Part shown: one piece after another, positions 43,847 through 52,225 of the stretch
Layout of the letters: every line of letters begins with the position of its first letter
Numbering within the stretch: position 1 is the stretch's first letter
NCBI GenBank assembly: GCA_963975265.1
Contig: CAXBGT010000002.1
Location: forward strand, 8,742-72,741
Source of the DNA: CAJXUU01 sp963975265
GTDB taxonomy: Bacteria; Bacteroidota; Bacteroidia; Chitinophagales; Saprospiraceae
Direction: 5' to 3'
Length of the DNA stretch: 64,000 nucleotides
Position numbers and translations under genes: made by a program
The notes under the pieces: model-generated
The model's input: only the letters and a program-made list of their open reading frames with translations
The model's database searches: none
What the model was told of the DNA's origin: nothing

Positions 43847-44548
43847 TTATTTATTGGCAATGGCTTTTTTAGCAAATAATAACCTTCTTATTGCAGTAAT
43901 GTTCGCCATTATAGCAAGTATAAAAATCGGGAAGGTAAATATAGTAATAGTTTCGAACAGCGGAATAGGTAACATATGCGCTTCGACCTTAAAGTCGCCA
44001 CCAAAACTATTGCTGAACAATCCGCATGCCCATGCTGAAACACCAATTATTATGATTCGTTCTGGCCGCTGCATAATTCCTACACTAGCATCTACACCAA
44101 GCCCTTCTGCTCTAGCTCTAGTGTAGCTTACCATCACACTTCCTATCATGGCTATAAATGCAAAAAGAGAACTGTAGAAATAATCGTTTGATATTAAATA
44201 ATAGCAAATACCTAGAAACATGATCATCTCACTATACCTATCAAGCACGGAATCAAAGAGTGCACCATAATCAGAAGATGAATTAGTAATCCTGGCTAAC
44301 CGGCCATCTATCATATCCATAAGACCTCCAAGAAGAATCACAAAACCAGCCCAAGCTAAACTACCGTGGTCACTTCGGTCAGAGTTTTCAGCACCATTAA
44401 TTAGAATAACGGCTGCTATCCCATTGATAACTAAGCCTAAAAAGGTAATCATGTTAGGTGTAATCCCGAGTTTGATAAGGAGTTGTATGAAGGGATTAAA
44501 TACGCTGTAGATCAGATTTTGACCTTTATCTTTCCAAGTTGATGCCAT
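43847..44548 (-). CDS. CDP-alcohol phosphatidyltransferase (phosphatidylinositol(-phosphate) synthase candidate)
   Basis: 233 residues with about six membrane segments. The full signature DGxxAR(x8)Gx3Dx3D is present: Asp81, Gly82, Ala85, Arg86, Gly95, Asp99, Asp103 (MDMIDGRLARITNSSSDYGA). The family attaches an alcohol to CDP-diacylglycerol. With an inositol-phosphate synthase in the same operon, the acceptor is likely inositol phosphate (as in mycobacteria) or inositol. It is the first gene of the cluster, with a -7 box and a dyad directly upstream. Confidence 0.9.
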   Translation of the reverse strand: MASTWKDKGQNLIYSVFNPFIQLLIKLGITPNMITFLGLVINGIAAVILINGAENSDRSDHGSLAWAGFVILLGGLMDMIDGRLARITNSSSDYGALFDSVLDRYSEMIMFLGICYYLISNDYFYSSLFAFIAMIGSVMVSYTRARAEGLGVDASVGIMQRPERIIIIGVSAWACGLFSNSFGGDFKVEAHMLPIPLFETITIFTFPIFILAIMANITAIRRLLFAKKAIANK

Positions 44549-44553
44549 AAGTG

Positions 44554-44575
44554 CAAAATTAAACTAAAAGTTTAA
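44554..44575 (-). promoter_or_regulatory. -7 box and dyad at the head of the inositol-lipid operon
   Basis: On the minus strand TAATTTTG (complement at 44554-44561) is an exact TAnnTTTG box ending five bases before the ATG at 44548. It overlaps a perfect dyad TTAAACT-AAA-AGTTTAA (44559-44575). No TTG is seen at the proper upstream distance. The overlap of dyad and -7 box is what a repressor operator would look like; the mRNA would be nearly leaderless. The AT-rich composition means chance is possible. Confidence 0.4.
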
Positions 44576-44638
44576 TTAATTGACTAGACGGAGAGGTTTA
44601 GATTGACATACTTACTATTGTGTTTTATTCTTGGTCTT

Positions 44639-45583
44639 TTAAAGTAAATTTAAATCAGATATTGTTATGGTAGAAACGCCATGTTTCATACATGCAGCTC
44701 GACCAGCAGCATTGCTTAATTCTAATATTTGTTTTGCATCATAACCTAATAATGCTGCTAATGCAATCATTGACATTGTGGTGTCTCCAGCACCGCTAAC
44801 ATCCACTACCTCTACCTTTTCTGTTGGGTTTTGAATAAATTCTGTTGCAGATAAGTATGCAATTCCATCTTGTGCCAGTGTGCAGACTATGTGTTTGCAA
44901 TTCAACTTTGATCTTGTACGAAGCATTGTGTCATTAATCGATAATGCATCAATATTAAGAGCTGTAAATAGTTCTTTCTTATTCGGTTTGAAAAAATCAA
45001 CTCCTTTATAATGCCAGTAATTGCTAAATTTGGGATCTACAAAGGTTGTAATTTTATGTAATTTCGATAATTCTAGTACTGATTTTATCATTGATTTCGT
45101 AAAAATGCCCTTGTTGTAGTCTTGTAGAATAATACCGTCGACAGATTGGTTTTCCATAATGGACCTGAGTGATTTCAACAGACTTTGCTCTACATCAGCT
45201 GAGATGTTTGAGGTTTCTTCATTATCAACACGAAAGATCTGTTTGCCATCTACAATTACCCTAGTCTTTACAGTAGTTGGCTTGTTGATTTGAAGTAGGA
45301 ATCGGCTAGAAATACCTAGATCTTTAAGTTTTTGAGATATATAATTACCATGATTATCGTCTCCAATGGTACCAAGTAGAATAGCATTTGCTCCTAAAGA
45401 CTGGATATTGGCAGCTACATTTGCACTTCCACCTAATATATTATATGAGCCAGTTTTGTCTACTATTGGAATGGGAGCCTCTGCAGACATTCTTGTAATA
45501 GTGCCATTGATATATTCATCTAGGATGATATCACCAATGACAATAATATTAAGATTCGAAACTTTTGAAAATCGCTCTAACAT
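44639..45583 (-). CDS. PfkB-family kinase, HldE/RfaE domain 1-like
   Basis: 314 residues, ribokinase fold. VIGDIILDEYINGTITRMSAEAP (about 16-38), LGGSANVAANIQSLGA, FVDPKFSNYWHYKGVDFFKPNKKE and VVDVSGAGDTTMSMIAL (anion hole and catalytic Asp) match the heptose-7-phosphate kinase (RfaE1/HldE N-terminal) group. It lacks the nucleotidyltransferase domain, as in HldA. It should phosphorylate D-glycero-manno-heptose-7-phosphate for LPS core synthesis, and it lies next to the Kdo transferase, consistent with that. Confidence 0.83.
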   Translation of the reverse strand: MLERFSKVSNLNIIVIGDIILDEYINGTITRMSAEAPIPIVDKTGSYNILGGSANVAANIQSLGANAILLGTIGDDNHGNYISQKLKDLGISSRFLLQINKPTTVKTRVIVDGKQIFRVDNEETSNISADVEQSLLKSLRSIMENQSVDGIILQDYNKGIFTKSMIKSVLELSKLHKITTFVDPKFSNYWHYKGVDFFKPNKKELFTALNIDALSINDTMLRTRSKLNCKHIVCTLAQDGIAYLSATEFIQNPTEKVEVVDVSGAGDTTMSMIALAALLGYDAKQILELSNAAGRAACMKHGVSTITISDLNLL

Positions 45584-45612
45584 GAATTCTATATGACTTT
45601 TTCTGAAGTCTT

Positions 45613-46803
45613 TTATTTAAAAATTTCTGCGCATATTATTTCAGTGGCAGATTTCGAAGTGGAAAAATAGTCTTTTAGTTTAAGATTGATCTCTTCTTGA
45701 TATTCATTTGTACAAAGGTTATTTAATATGGGTTTAAGTTGAGATGGTTTGCTAACGGAATACGCAACATTCAAATCCAACAATTCCTTAGCTTCTTCAC
45801 TCTTTTGAAATCTCGGACCGAATAGGACAGGGATATTATTGACAGACGCTTCTAGAATATTGTGAATTCCTTCTCCAAACCCACCTCCTATATAAGCGAT
45901 TTGTGCTTCGGAGTAATCCTTTTTTAGCTGTCCCATACTATTGATCACATATGTACCCGATAAACTGGATATAGAATCTTTGACTTCACAATTCAATGCA
46001 GCGCAAATATTATTAATGTTTTCTGTGTTCAAGTTATGAGGATATATAAAATGATTATAATTTGGCAATTCACTAATCATTTCTTTGATGATCGGTAAAT
46101 CATTGAACCATGCACTTCCATAAATTATGGTAGAAACTGACCTTTTTTGTGCTGTAATCTTATTTTTTATGTCAAGAACCTGATCTTTTCGGGTATCACC
46201 AGAAACAGTAATATTTCCGAAATAGATTTGTGATAATAACGATCCTGAAGTTTTATTTAATACAAAGACAGAATTAAAAACTGTAAGCCTATCTTTGAAA
46301 AACGATAGAGGGTATTTTATGAAATAATGATTATTTCTGATGGTGCTAGAAATAAGAAACGTAGGTGTTTTTCTTAGCTTCAAATTGTGAAGTATGTTCC
46401 ACCACCACTCATTTTTGGTAATGATGACCTTTGATGGATTGACTTTTTGTAAGAATGGTTTTATATCAGAATTTAGATCAAAAGGTAGATAACATTTTAT
46501 GCATCGAGCACTGGGAAGATCACAATTTTTATACCCTGAAGAAGAAAAGAATGATACCACAATATCATATTCTGTGTTACGAAGAATCCAATTAACCACA
46601 GGAGTAGCTTGCTCATATTCACCTAATGATGCACAATGAATTAATATTCGATTATTTGATAGGGATGATAACTGATTTCCTAAATCAGATTGTTGAGCAT
46701 TTAGACCTTTTATCCTTAGTCTAGCTTTTTTATTAAATATAGCAAAGATACTAGTAGCTAGCTTATATTTAAAAATTAAAACAGAGTAGAGAAAGGCTAA
46801 CAT
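45613..46803 (-). CDS. waaA: Kdo transferase (3-deoxy-D-manno-octulosonate transferase)
   Basis: 396 residues, GT-B fold, family 30. One N-terminal membrane anchor, the acceptor-side motif LIHCASLGEYEQATPVV, KVIITKNEWWWNILH and the donor-side IGGGFGEGIHNILEASVNNIPVLFGPRF are typical of WaaA. It adds Kdo to lipid A precursor at the inner membrane. It is followed 29 bases later by the heptose-kinase-like gene and leads into the inositol-lipid cluster on the same strand. Confidence 0.92.
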   Translation of the reverse strand: MLAFLYSVLIFKYKLATSIFAIFNKKARLRIKGLNAQQSDLGNQLSSLSNNRILIHCASLGEYEQATPVVNWILRNTEYDIVVSFFSSSGYKNCDLPSARCIKCYLPFDLNSDIKPFLQKVNPSKVIITKNEWWWNILHNLKLRKTPTFLISSTIRNNHYFIKYPLSFFKDRLTVFNSVFVLNKTSGSLLSQIYFGNITVSGDTRKDQVLDIKNKITAQKRSVSTIIYGSAWFNDLPIIKEMISELPNYNHFIYPHNLNTENINNICAALNCEVKDSISSLSGTYVINSMGQLKKDYSEAQIAYIGGGFGEGIHNILEASVNNIPVLFGPRFQKSEEAKELLDLNVAYSVSKPSQLKPILNNLCTNEYQEEINLKLKDYFSTSKSATEIICAEIFK

Positions 46804-46817
46804 ATTAATATTTGGGA

Positions 46818-47585
46818 TTAATAGAAAACTTGCTCATCCACATAGTCATCAAAGAATGGTAGCACCCATGCTGCTTTCAAACTTACTAGCCCATCAAATC
46901 TCGTAGAAGGATCAGGTGCAAGTCCTGAATCAAAATCTATGGATCTAACATGTTTTGTAAAGCCTTGAGTAAATTCTAAACCTATATAAAAGTTGATTCT
47001 TTTGTCTTCACTTATGTGCTGGTAACCAATAAATTCTCTTATTGCAAGACCTCTAGTTAGCCTATCATATCCCTTTAGATATTCTCCTTCAATCTGAGGA
47101 AGTGCTCTCGATTCGTCGATAATTCTTATTTTATGAGCAAGAATTCCAATCGCACCCGTTACTCTTAATCCTGATCTAGAGTTTTCACTGAAGCTTATTA
47201 TTTTACCAATATTTACTCCAAGAAAAGCGCCTCTTTCTCTTTGGAATACATCTGCATAAGCATTGTCCGCGCCTAGGATCTCATTATTCGTGAGTCTGAG
47301 TTGAGCAAGTGGATCTTCCTTTACTGTATCTCCAAACATAAATGCAAATTCGATTCCGTAAATCCAATTGTTCTTTGTTATTCGTTCTCCTCCTAAAGTG
47401 AATTTTAGATTTCTCGAATATCGATCAGCCAAATCACCAAATGGAAATTCCATTCCATATCCAAAACTGAGATTTTTCATTCCTATATTAAGGAAGTTCT
47501 CTTCATCAGGAGACTTGTCTGCTCTTTGTGAAAAGGCTGAGGCAAAAGAAAAAAGAAGAATGAAAAACAAAATATTTCTACACAT
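46818..47585 (-). CDS. Outer-membrane beta-barrel-like protein
   Basis: 255 residues from ATG 47585 (MCRNILFFILLFSFASAFSQ is the signal peptide); the upstream start at 47618 would bury it. Strands such as FGYGMEFPFGDLADRYSRNLKF, NWIYGIEFAFMFG and INFYIGLEFTQGF alternate as in outer-membrane barrels; the end reads VLPFFDDYVDEQVFY with an aromatic last residue. Function unknown. The stop is 14 bases from the waaA start, so it is co-transcribed with envelope genes. Confidence 0.75.
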   Translation of the reverse strand: MCRNILFFILLFSFASAFSQRADKSPDEENFLNIGMKNLSFGYGMEFPFGDLADRYSRNLKFTLGGERITKNNWIYGIEFAFMFGDTVKEDPLAQLRLTNNEILGADNAYADVFQRERGAFLGVNIGKIISFSENSRSGLRVTGAIGILAHKIRIIDESRALPQIEGEYLKGYDRLTRGLAIREFIGYQHISEDKRINFYIGLEFTQGFTKHVRSIDFDSGLAPDPSTRFDGLVSLKAAWVLPFFDDYVDEQVFY

Positions 47586-48199
47586 GAAATTGAATCTTGA
47601 TTTAAATACAAACGACAAAGGTGGACATTATGAGCTAAATAGAGAAAGAATAAAGTTAGATATTGTTTGATTTGTCATTTTGGATAGGTTGTGAGCACTG
47701 TAATTGGTGGCAAATTGCAGGAAATATTTAAAAGGTGACCTTTCTTACAGCTATTGGGTTTTTACCAATCGCATATATTATTGACATAAACAAACATGTC
47801 TGCAAGGGTGAGCATATCCAATTTTTAATATATGTTGATAGCCGGATTTGGCCTGTATGCCATCTTTCAATAGGATGAAACACTTGCTATAGTAATGTCG
47901 CTGCTTACAGAGTTGAGAAAAACTAAGACCACATACGTTAAGTAAATCAAAATGGGAACAAAAATAAGTGACCTATCAGTTATTCGTATGTATAATAGGT
48001 GACAATGGTAATTATAGCCAAAGGTAGAATATGAGAATCAAAATGTAAAGACATGATTTCCCTATGAATAGCCTTGATGTGATTTCTATTGTTTATTTTT
48101 GCACTAAAATATAGCTTCGTGAATAGAAGGTATACTGGAGAGATTTAAAAATAGCAAAATGTTCATAAATCACTTCAATCATTAAAAAGTTAGAAATAC
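47586..48199. other. Divergent gap with the queD promoter
   Basis: 614 bases without a gene. ATTGG-GTTTTTA-CCAAT near 47750 is a weak hairpin. I looked for a preQ1-type riboswitch because queD follows, but found no matching fold close to the start codon. The promoter is listed separately. Confidence 0.5.
48074..48101 (+). promoter_or_regulatory. Bacteroidota-type promoter for queD
   Basis: TTG at 48074-48076, 17-base spacer, TATTTTTG at 48094-48101, an exact -7 box. The ATG at 48200 leaves a leader of about 90 bases. Confidence 0.5.
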
Positions 48200-48613
48200 A
48201 TGGCAATTGTTTATGTAACTAGAGTAGAAAGGTTCAATGCTGCACACAAACTGTGGGTGGAAGAATGGAGTGAAGAAAAAAACTTTGCTTTCTTCGGGAA
48301 ATGTGCCAATAAGAATTGGCATGGACACAACTATCGACTAGAAGTTACCGTGAAAGGAACACCGGATCCTCAGACAGGATTTGTGATTGACGCTAAGAAA
48401 TTAGGAGATATTATCAAAAGAGAAATAACAGAGAAGCTAGATCATATGAATCTAAATCTCGATGTTGATTTTATAAAAGGTGTACAACCTACATCAGAAA
48501 ATCTGACAATTCTTATTTGGGAACAATTAGCGCCTTATATTAAAGGGTGTGAGTTGTCGTGTGTCAAGTTGATAGAGACTGAGAACATATTTGCCGAATA
48601 TAGAGGTGAGTGA
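48200..48613 (+). CDS. queD: 6-carboxytetrahydropterin synthase (QueD)
   Basis: 137 residues of the PTPS fold. Zinc ligands His16 (FNAAHKLW), His41 and His43 (NWHGHNYRLEV), catalytic Cys35 (GKCANKNW), and LDHMNLN and PTSENLTILIWEQL in the second half. QueD makes the queuosine precursor from dihydroneopterin triphosphate; QueC/E/F are not in the window. The closely related 6-pyruvoyl-tetrahydropterin synthase is the alternative. FabD follows 66 bases downstream. Confidence 0.92.
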   Translation: MAIVYVTRVERFNAAHKLWVEEWSEEKNFAFFGKCANKNWHGHNYRLEVTVKGTPDPQTGFVIDAKKLGDIIKREITEKLDHMNLNLDVDFIKGVQPTSENLTILIWEQLAPYIKGCELSCVKLIETENIFAEYRGE

Positions 48614-48679
48614 ATCTCAAAGTATAATGCTTTTATTAATTTTAGGGCATTGCAATTCAAAAATAATAAACAACCAAAA

Positions 48680-49558
48680 ATGATAGCATACGTTTTCCCC
48701 GGTCAGGGAGCACAATTCGAAGGTATGGGCAAGGATCTATACGCCAATGATGTAGATAGTAAATTAATATTTGATCAAGCTGATGAAATCCTAGGATATA
48801 AGTTGAGTGAAATTATGTTTGAAGGATCTGCCGAAGATCTTAAAGAGACAAAAATAACTCAGCCAGCATTATTTGTACACGCACTTGCATCTTACGCCAA
48901 AAATGGAGGTGGACATAAGCCTGATGCTGTTGCTGGACATTCATTGGGAGAATTTTCTGCTTTGGTGGCAAATGGTACATTGACTTTTGAAGATGGGCTG
49001 AAGCTAGTCTACCAAAGAGCGATGGCTATGCAAGCAGCATGTGACAAAGTACCTGGTAAGATGGCAGCTATTCTTGGATTAGAGAATGCACAAGTAGAAG
49101 AGATCTGTGCGAGTATAGATGATATAGTGGTGCCTGCAAATTATAATTGCCCAGGTCAATTGGTGATTTCTGGAAGTAAAACAGGAATAGACACAGCGGT
49201 TGTGAAATTTACAGAAGCTGGTGCGAGAAGAGCATTGGTGCTACCTGTAGGTGGAGCGTTTCATAGTCCTTTAATGATGCCTGCACAAGAGCAATTGGCT
49301 AAAGCGATTGAAACAACAACATTTAATACTCCTAATTGTCCAGTATACCAAAACGTTACGGCTCAGCCAGAAACGGATCCTACAAAAATCAAGAAAAATT
49401 TAGTTGCGCAATTGACAGGTGCAGTAAGGTGGACTCAGATCATGGAAAATATGATAGCTAACGGCGTAGAATCAATCATAGAAGTAGGTGGAAATGGAAA
49501 AGTGATTTCAGGTTTGTTCAAAAAAGTAGATCGTAAATTTCCTACATCAGCCCTATAA
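48680..49558 (+). CDS. fabD: Malonyl-CoA:ACP transacylase
   Basis: 292 residues from ATG 48680, which gives the family start MIAYVFPGQGAQ; the in-frame TTG at 48650 is rejected. Active Ser88 in VAGHSLGEFSAL, Arg in YQRAMAMQ, and active His in VGGAFHSPLMMPA. It loads malonate onto acyl-carrier protein for fatty-acid synthesis. It is followed at 10 bases by yqgE and then by an FtsE-like gene, apparently one operon. Confidence 0.94.
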   Translation: MIAYVFPGQGAQFEGMGKDLYANDVDSKLIFDQADEILGYKLSEIMFEGSAEDLKETKITQPALFVHALASYAKNGGGHKPDAVAGHSLGEFSALVANGTLTFEDGLKLVYQRAMAMQAACDKVPGKMAAILGLENAQVEEICASIDDIVVPANYNCPGQLVISGSKTGIDTAVVKFTEAGARRALVLPVGGAFHSPLMMPAQEQLAKAIETTTFNTPNCPVYQNVTAQPETDPTKIKKNLVAQLTGAVRWTQIMENMIANGVESIIEVGGNGKVISGLFKKVDRKFPTSAL

Positions 49559-49567
49559 TACATAGAT

Positions 49568-50125
49568 ATGTCAAAACATGTTGTCAAGGCGGGAAGTATT
49601 CTTATAGCGGAGCCATTTATGGAAGGGAATCCATTTAAACGATCTGTGATTGCAGTTTGTGAGCATAGACCTGATGGGACAGTTGGTTTTATATTGAACA
49701 AGAAAATTGATATGACAATTGAGACTCTTGTTGCTGACTTTCCAGAATTTGATGCCCCTGTATTTTATGGTGGTCCTGTGGATACGGATACAATTCATTA
49801 TATCCATAATCTTGGTGATTTGTTGGATAATAGCAATGAAGTAAGCAGAGGAGTATATTGGGGTGGTGATTTTGAAAAACTAAAGTTCTTAATCACATCT
49901 GGACTCGTAAAAAAGGACAATATCAAGTTCTTTATTGGATATTCTGGCTGGTCGGGTGGTCAATTGCAATCGGAGCTTGATGAAGGCACTTGGATTGTAG
50001 ATGATTTATTTGCGAACTACGCATTCAAAGATGAAGAAGCCTCACTTTGGTCGACTGTACTGAATAATAAAGGTGACAAATACACAGTAATAGCGCAAAT
50101 GCCAGATTCACCTTCACAAAACTAA
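49568..50125 (+). CDS. YqgE/AlgH-family protein
   Basis: 185 residues. KAGSILIAEPFMEGNPFKRSV (about 6-26), GTVGFILNKKIDMTI, YGGPVDTDTIHYIHNL and IGYSGWSGGQLQSELDEGTW are the conserved blocks of the family, which has a known fold but no clear biochemical role. It sits between fabD and the FtsE-like ATPase with gaps of 9 and 3 bases. Confidence 0.93.
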   Translation: MSKHVVKAGSILIAEPFMEGNPFKRSVIAVCEHRPDGTVGFILNKKIDMTIETLVADFPEFDAPVFYGGPVDTDTIHYIHNLGDLLDNSNEVSRGVYWGGDFEKLKFLITSGLVKKDNIKFFIGYSGWSGGQLQSELDEGTWIVDDLFANYAFKDEEASLWSTVLNNKGDKYTVIAQMPDSPSQN

Positions 50126-50128
50126 TTC

Positions 50129-50806
50129 ATGAGCAGTATCCCATTGGTTCTAGATCTTAAGAAAGTGACGATCGGTCAGGGGGCCACAGAAGTATTTAGA
50201 GATCTAGATTTTTCGATGGCGGATGCTGAAATGTGTTACTTGATTGGAAAGTCAGGGTCTGGAAAATCTACTTTTTTAAAGACTCTTTATGGTGCATTAC
50301 CTTTAATCAGTGGGAGTGGACAGATCGCAGGTTTTGATCTTGAGAAAGTGGATAGAAAATCAATCCCAATGATGCGTCGTAAGATCGGAATGGTCTTCCA
50401 ACAGTTTCATCTATTTGAGAAATGGACGGTAGAACAAAACTTAGATTATGCACTCAAAGCCATAGAATGGAAGGATGATAATGAGCGAAGTCAAAGAGTA
50501 GATGAAGTACTTACTCAAACAGGATTAATGGATAAAAAAGATAGTCAAGTGTTTCGACTATCAGGTGGAGAACAACAAAAGGTAGTCATAGGAAGAGCCA
50601 TTCTAAATAAACCAGAAATAATCATCGCAGACGAACCCACAGGTAATCTTGATCCAGAATCTAGCGAAGAAGTCATGCGGATGTTATACTTAGTAGCTTC
50701 CGAGAATAAGACTGCGATTCTCATTGCCACACATGATTATATGTTGATGGAGAAGTTTCCGGCGCGAGTGTTTGAGTGTTTGGATGGTGGGATTGTGGAG
50801 CGGTAG
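50129..50806 (+). CDS. FtsE-like ABC ATPase
   Basis: 225 residues, complete ATPase: Walker A GKSGSGKST (40-48), signature RLSGGEQQKVVIGRAI, Walker B IIIADEPTGNLDPES, switch ATHDYML. FtsE works with FtsX to control septal peptidoglycan hydrolases; FtsX is not adjacent. Other small ABC ATPases of the MacB/LolD branch are close relatives, so the assignment is by similarity only. Confidence 0.82.
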   Translation: MSSIPLVLDLKKVTIGQGATEVFRDLDFSMADAEMCYLIGKSGSGKSTFLKTLYGALPLISGSGQIAGFDLEKVDRKSIPMMRRKIGMVFQQFHLFEKWTVEQNLDYALKAIEWKDDNERSQRVDEVLTQTGLMDKKDSQVFRLSGGEQQKVVIGRAILNKPEIIIADEPTGNLDPESSEEVMRMLYLVASENKTAILIATHDYMLMEKFPARVFECLDGGIVER

Positions 50807-50821
50807 ATGCATGTTTGTTGA

Positions 50822-50965
50822 GTATTTAGAAGAAAATGTCATGGAAAACATTTTGAATTATCAGATTTAGAATTTTTACAAAAGTTTGTTCAGAGTGAGT
50901 TTCCTCCTTCATACTTTTCGCATGAAGCACATTTAAGATTAGCATGGATAAATATTGATCTGTAG
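50822..50965 (+). pseudogene. Fragment of a small conserved 'HEAHLRLAW' protein
   Basis: An open frame without start codon encodes GKHFELSDLEFLQKFVQSEF and then PPSYFSHEAHLRLAWINI before a TAG at 50963. The block SHEAHLRLAWI is characteristic of a small uncharacterised Bacteroidota protein that normally continues for about 100 more residues; here further stops follow at once. So this is a decayed remnant downstream of the FtsE-like gene. Confidence 0.5.
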
Positions 50966-51014
50966 GATATTGAACCCTAGTTATGTTAGCTGGACGAGAG
51001 CATATGGATGACAC

Positions 51015-51260
51015 GTATTAGAAAAACTAGCAAGTTTTGTATCTAAGGCACTTGAAAGTGAGTTTCTTTCTTCAATTACTGAAAATGGTTTTCCAAATTT
51101 CAATGGTGTCAAAAGAAGTTTTCCATTGCGAGATAAATTCAGCGATAAGCACTTGATTATTACAGAAATATGCAGATACCCCGATGGTTCTCAAAGTATC
51201 CAGAAGATCAAAACTTACTTAGAAGTTGGTGGCTGGATGGTCATGCATCCAGAAGATTAG
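51015..51260 (+). pseudogene. Orphan open fragment, 81 codons, no start
   Basis: The frame is open from just after a TGA (51012-51014) to the TAG at 51258-51260 and reads like protein (KLASFVSKALESEFLSSITE ... CRYPDGSQSIQKIKTYLEVG), but has no ATG at its head. It may be the C-terminal part of a lost gene. I do not recognise the family. xerD begins 32 bases downstream. Confidence 0.35.
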
Positions 51261-51291
51261 ATTTAAACGGAGTAAGTATTATCTTCACCAT

Positions 51292-52209
51292 ATGAATTGG
51301 TCACCCTACATCAAAGGTTTCGAAGCTTACTTGCTACTAGAACGCTCTCTGTCAGAGAACTCTGTCGAAGCATATAAGTATGATGTAGATAAGTTGTATC
51401 AATATTTTGTGCAAACAAATCAAGAAAAGACACCAGAACAGGTTACACTATCGGATCTTGAGTCATTTATACTATACATCAATAAGATCGGGATTGGTGA
51501 ATTTACCCAAGCAAGGATTATCTCAGGAGTAAAGGCTTTCTATAAGTTTATGATGATGGAAGATTTGATAGATGTGGATCCTTCTGAGTTACTGGAAGGA
51601 CCGAAGTTGCGACGAAAGATTCCTGATGTACTCAGTTATGCAGAGGTAAGATTAATCTTTGACAGCATAGATGTAAGCAATGAGAAAAAAGGAGGACATA
51701 GAAATAGAGCGATTCTAGAGACACTTTATGCTTGCGGGATCAGAGTAAGCGAATTGGTCAATTTGAAATTAAGTAATTACTTTCCAGAAGAAGGGTTTGT
51801 AAGAGTGATAGGCAAGGGAGACAAAGAAAGAATAGTACCAATTGGTGGCTCTGCAATAAATCAAATATCTCAGTATGTCGATCATACTCGCAAGGCGCTC
51901 AAAATAGCTAATGGTCACGAAGATTATGTTTTTTTGAACAGAAGAGGGAAGAAACTCAGCCGAGTGATGGTTTTTTTGGTAATCAAAAAAGCGGTAGAGC
52001 TAGCGGGAATAGAAAAAGTGGTCAGTCCTCACACGTTTCGTCATTCGTTTGCGACTCATTTGGTAGAAGGAGGGGCGGATTTGAGAGTGGTACAAGATAT
52101 GTTGGGACATGAAAGCATAACGACTACTGAAATATATACTCATTTGGACCGAACATATTTACGTGATACATTATTACGTTTTCACCCTAGTTATGGTAAA
52201 GAAGAATAA
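51292..52209 (+). CDS. xerD: Tyrosine recombinase XerD
   Basis: 305 residues from ATG 51292 (MNWSPYIKGFEAYLLLERSL); the open frame begins earlier with a TTG, but that part overlaps the decayed fragment. N-terminal SAM-like core-binding domain (about 5-90) and catalytic domain with Arg151 (YACGIRVSEL), Lys175 (GKGDKER), His247-x-x-Arg250 (HTFRHSF), His273 (LGHESI) and Tyr282 (EIYTHL). Length and sequence fit chromosome-dimer resolution XerC/D rather than an integrase. No dif site was recognised nearby. Confidence 0.93.
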   Translation: MNWSPYIKGFEAYLLLERSLSENSVEAYKYDVDKLYQYFVQTNQEKTPEQVTLSDLESFILYINKIGIGEFTQARIISGVKAFYKFMMMEDLIDVDPSELLEGPKLRRKIPDVLSYAEVRLIFDSIDVSNEKKGGHRNRAILETLYACGIRVSELVNLKLSNYFPEEGFVRVIGKGDKERIVPIGGSAINQISQYVDHTRKALKIANGHEDYVFLNRRGKKLSRVMVFLVIKKAVELAGIEKVVSPHTFRHSFATHLVEGGADLRVVQDMLGHESITTTEIYTHLDRTYLRDTLLRFHPSYGKEE

Positions 52210-52225
52210 AAAAGATAGGCTAAAT

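Noticed and set aside
47586..48199. preQ1 riboswitch before queD
   Set aside because: No sequence near the start codon shows the short hairpin followed by an A-rich tail pairing; the one hairpin (near 47750) is 450 bases away.
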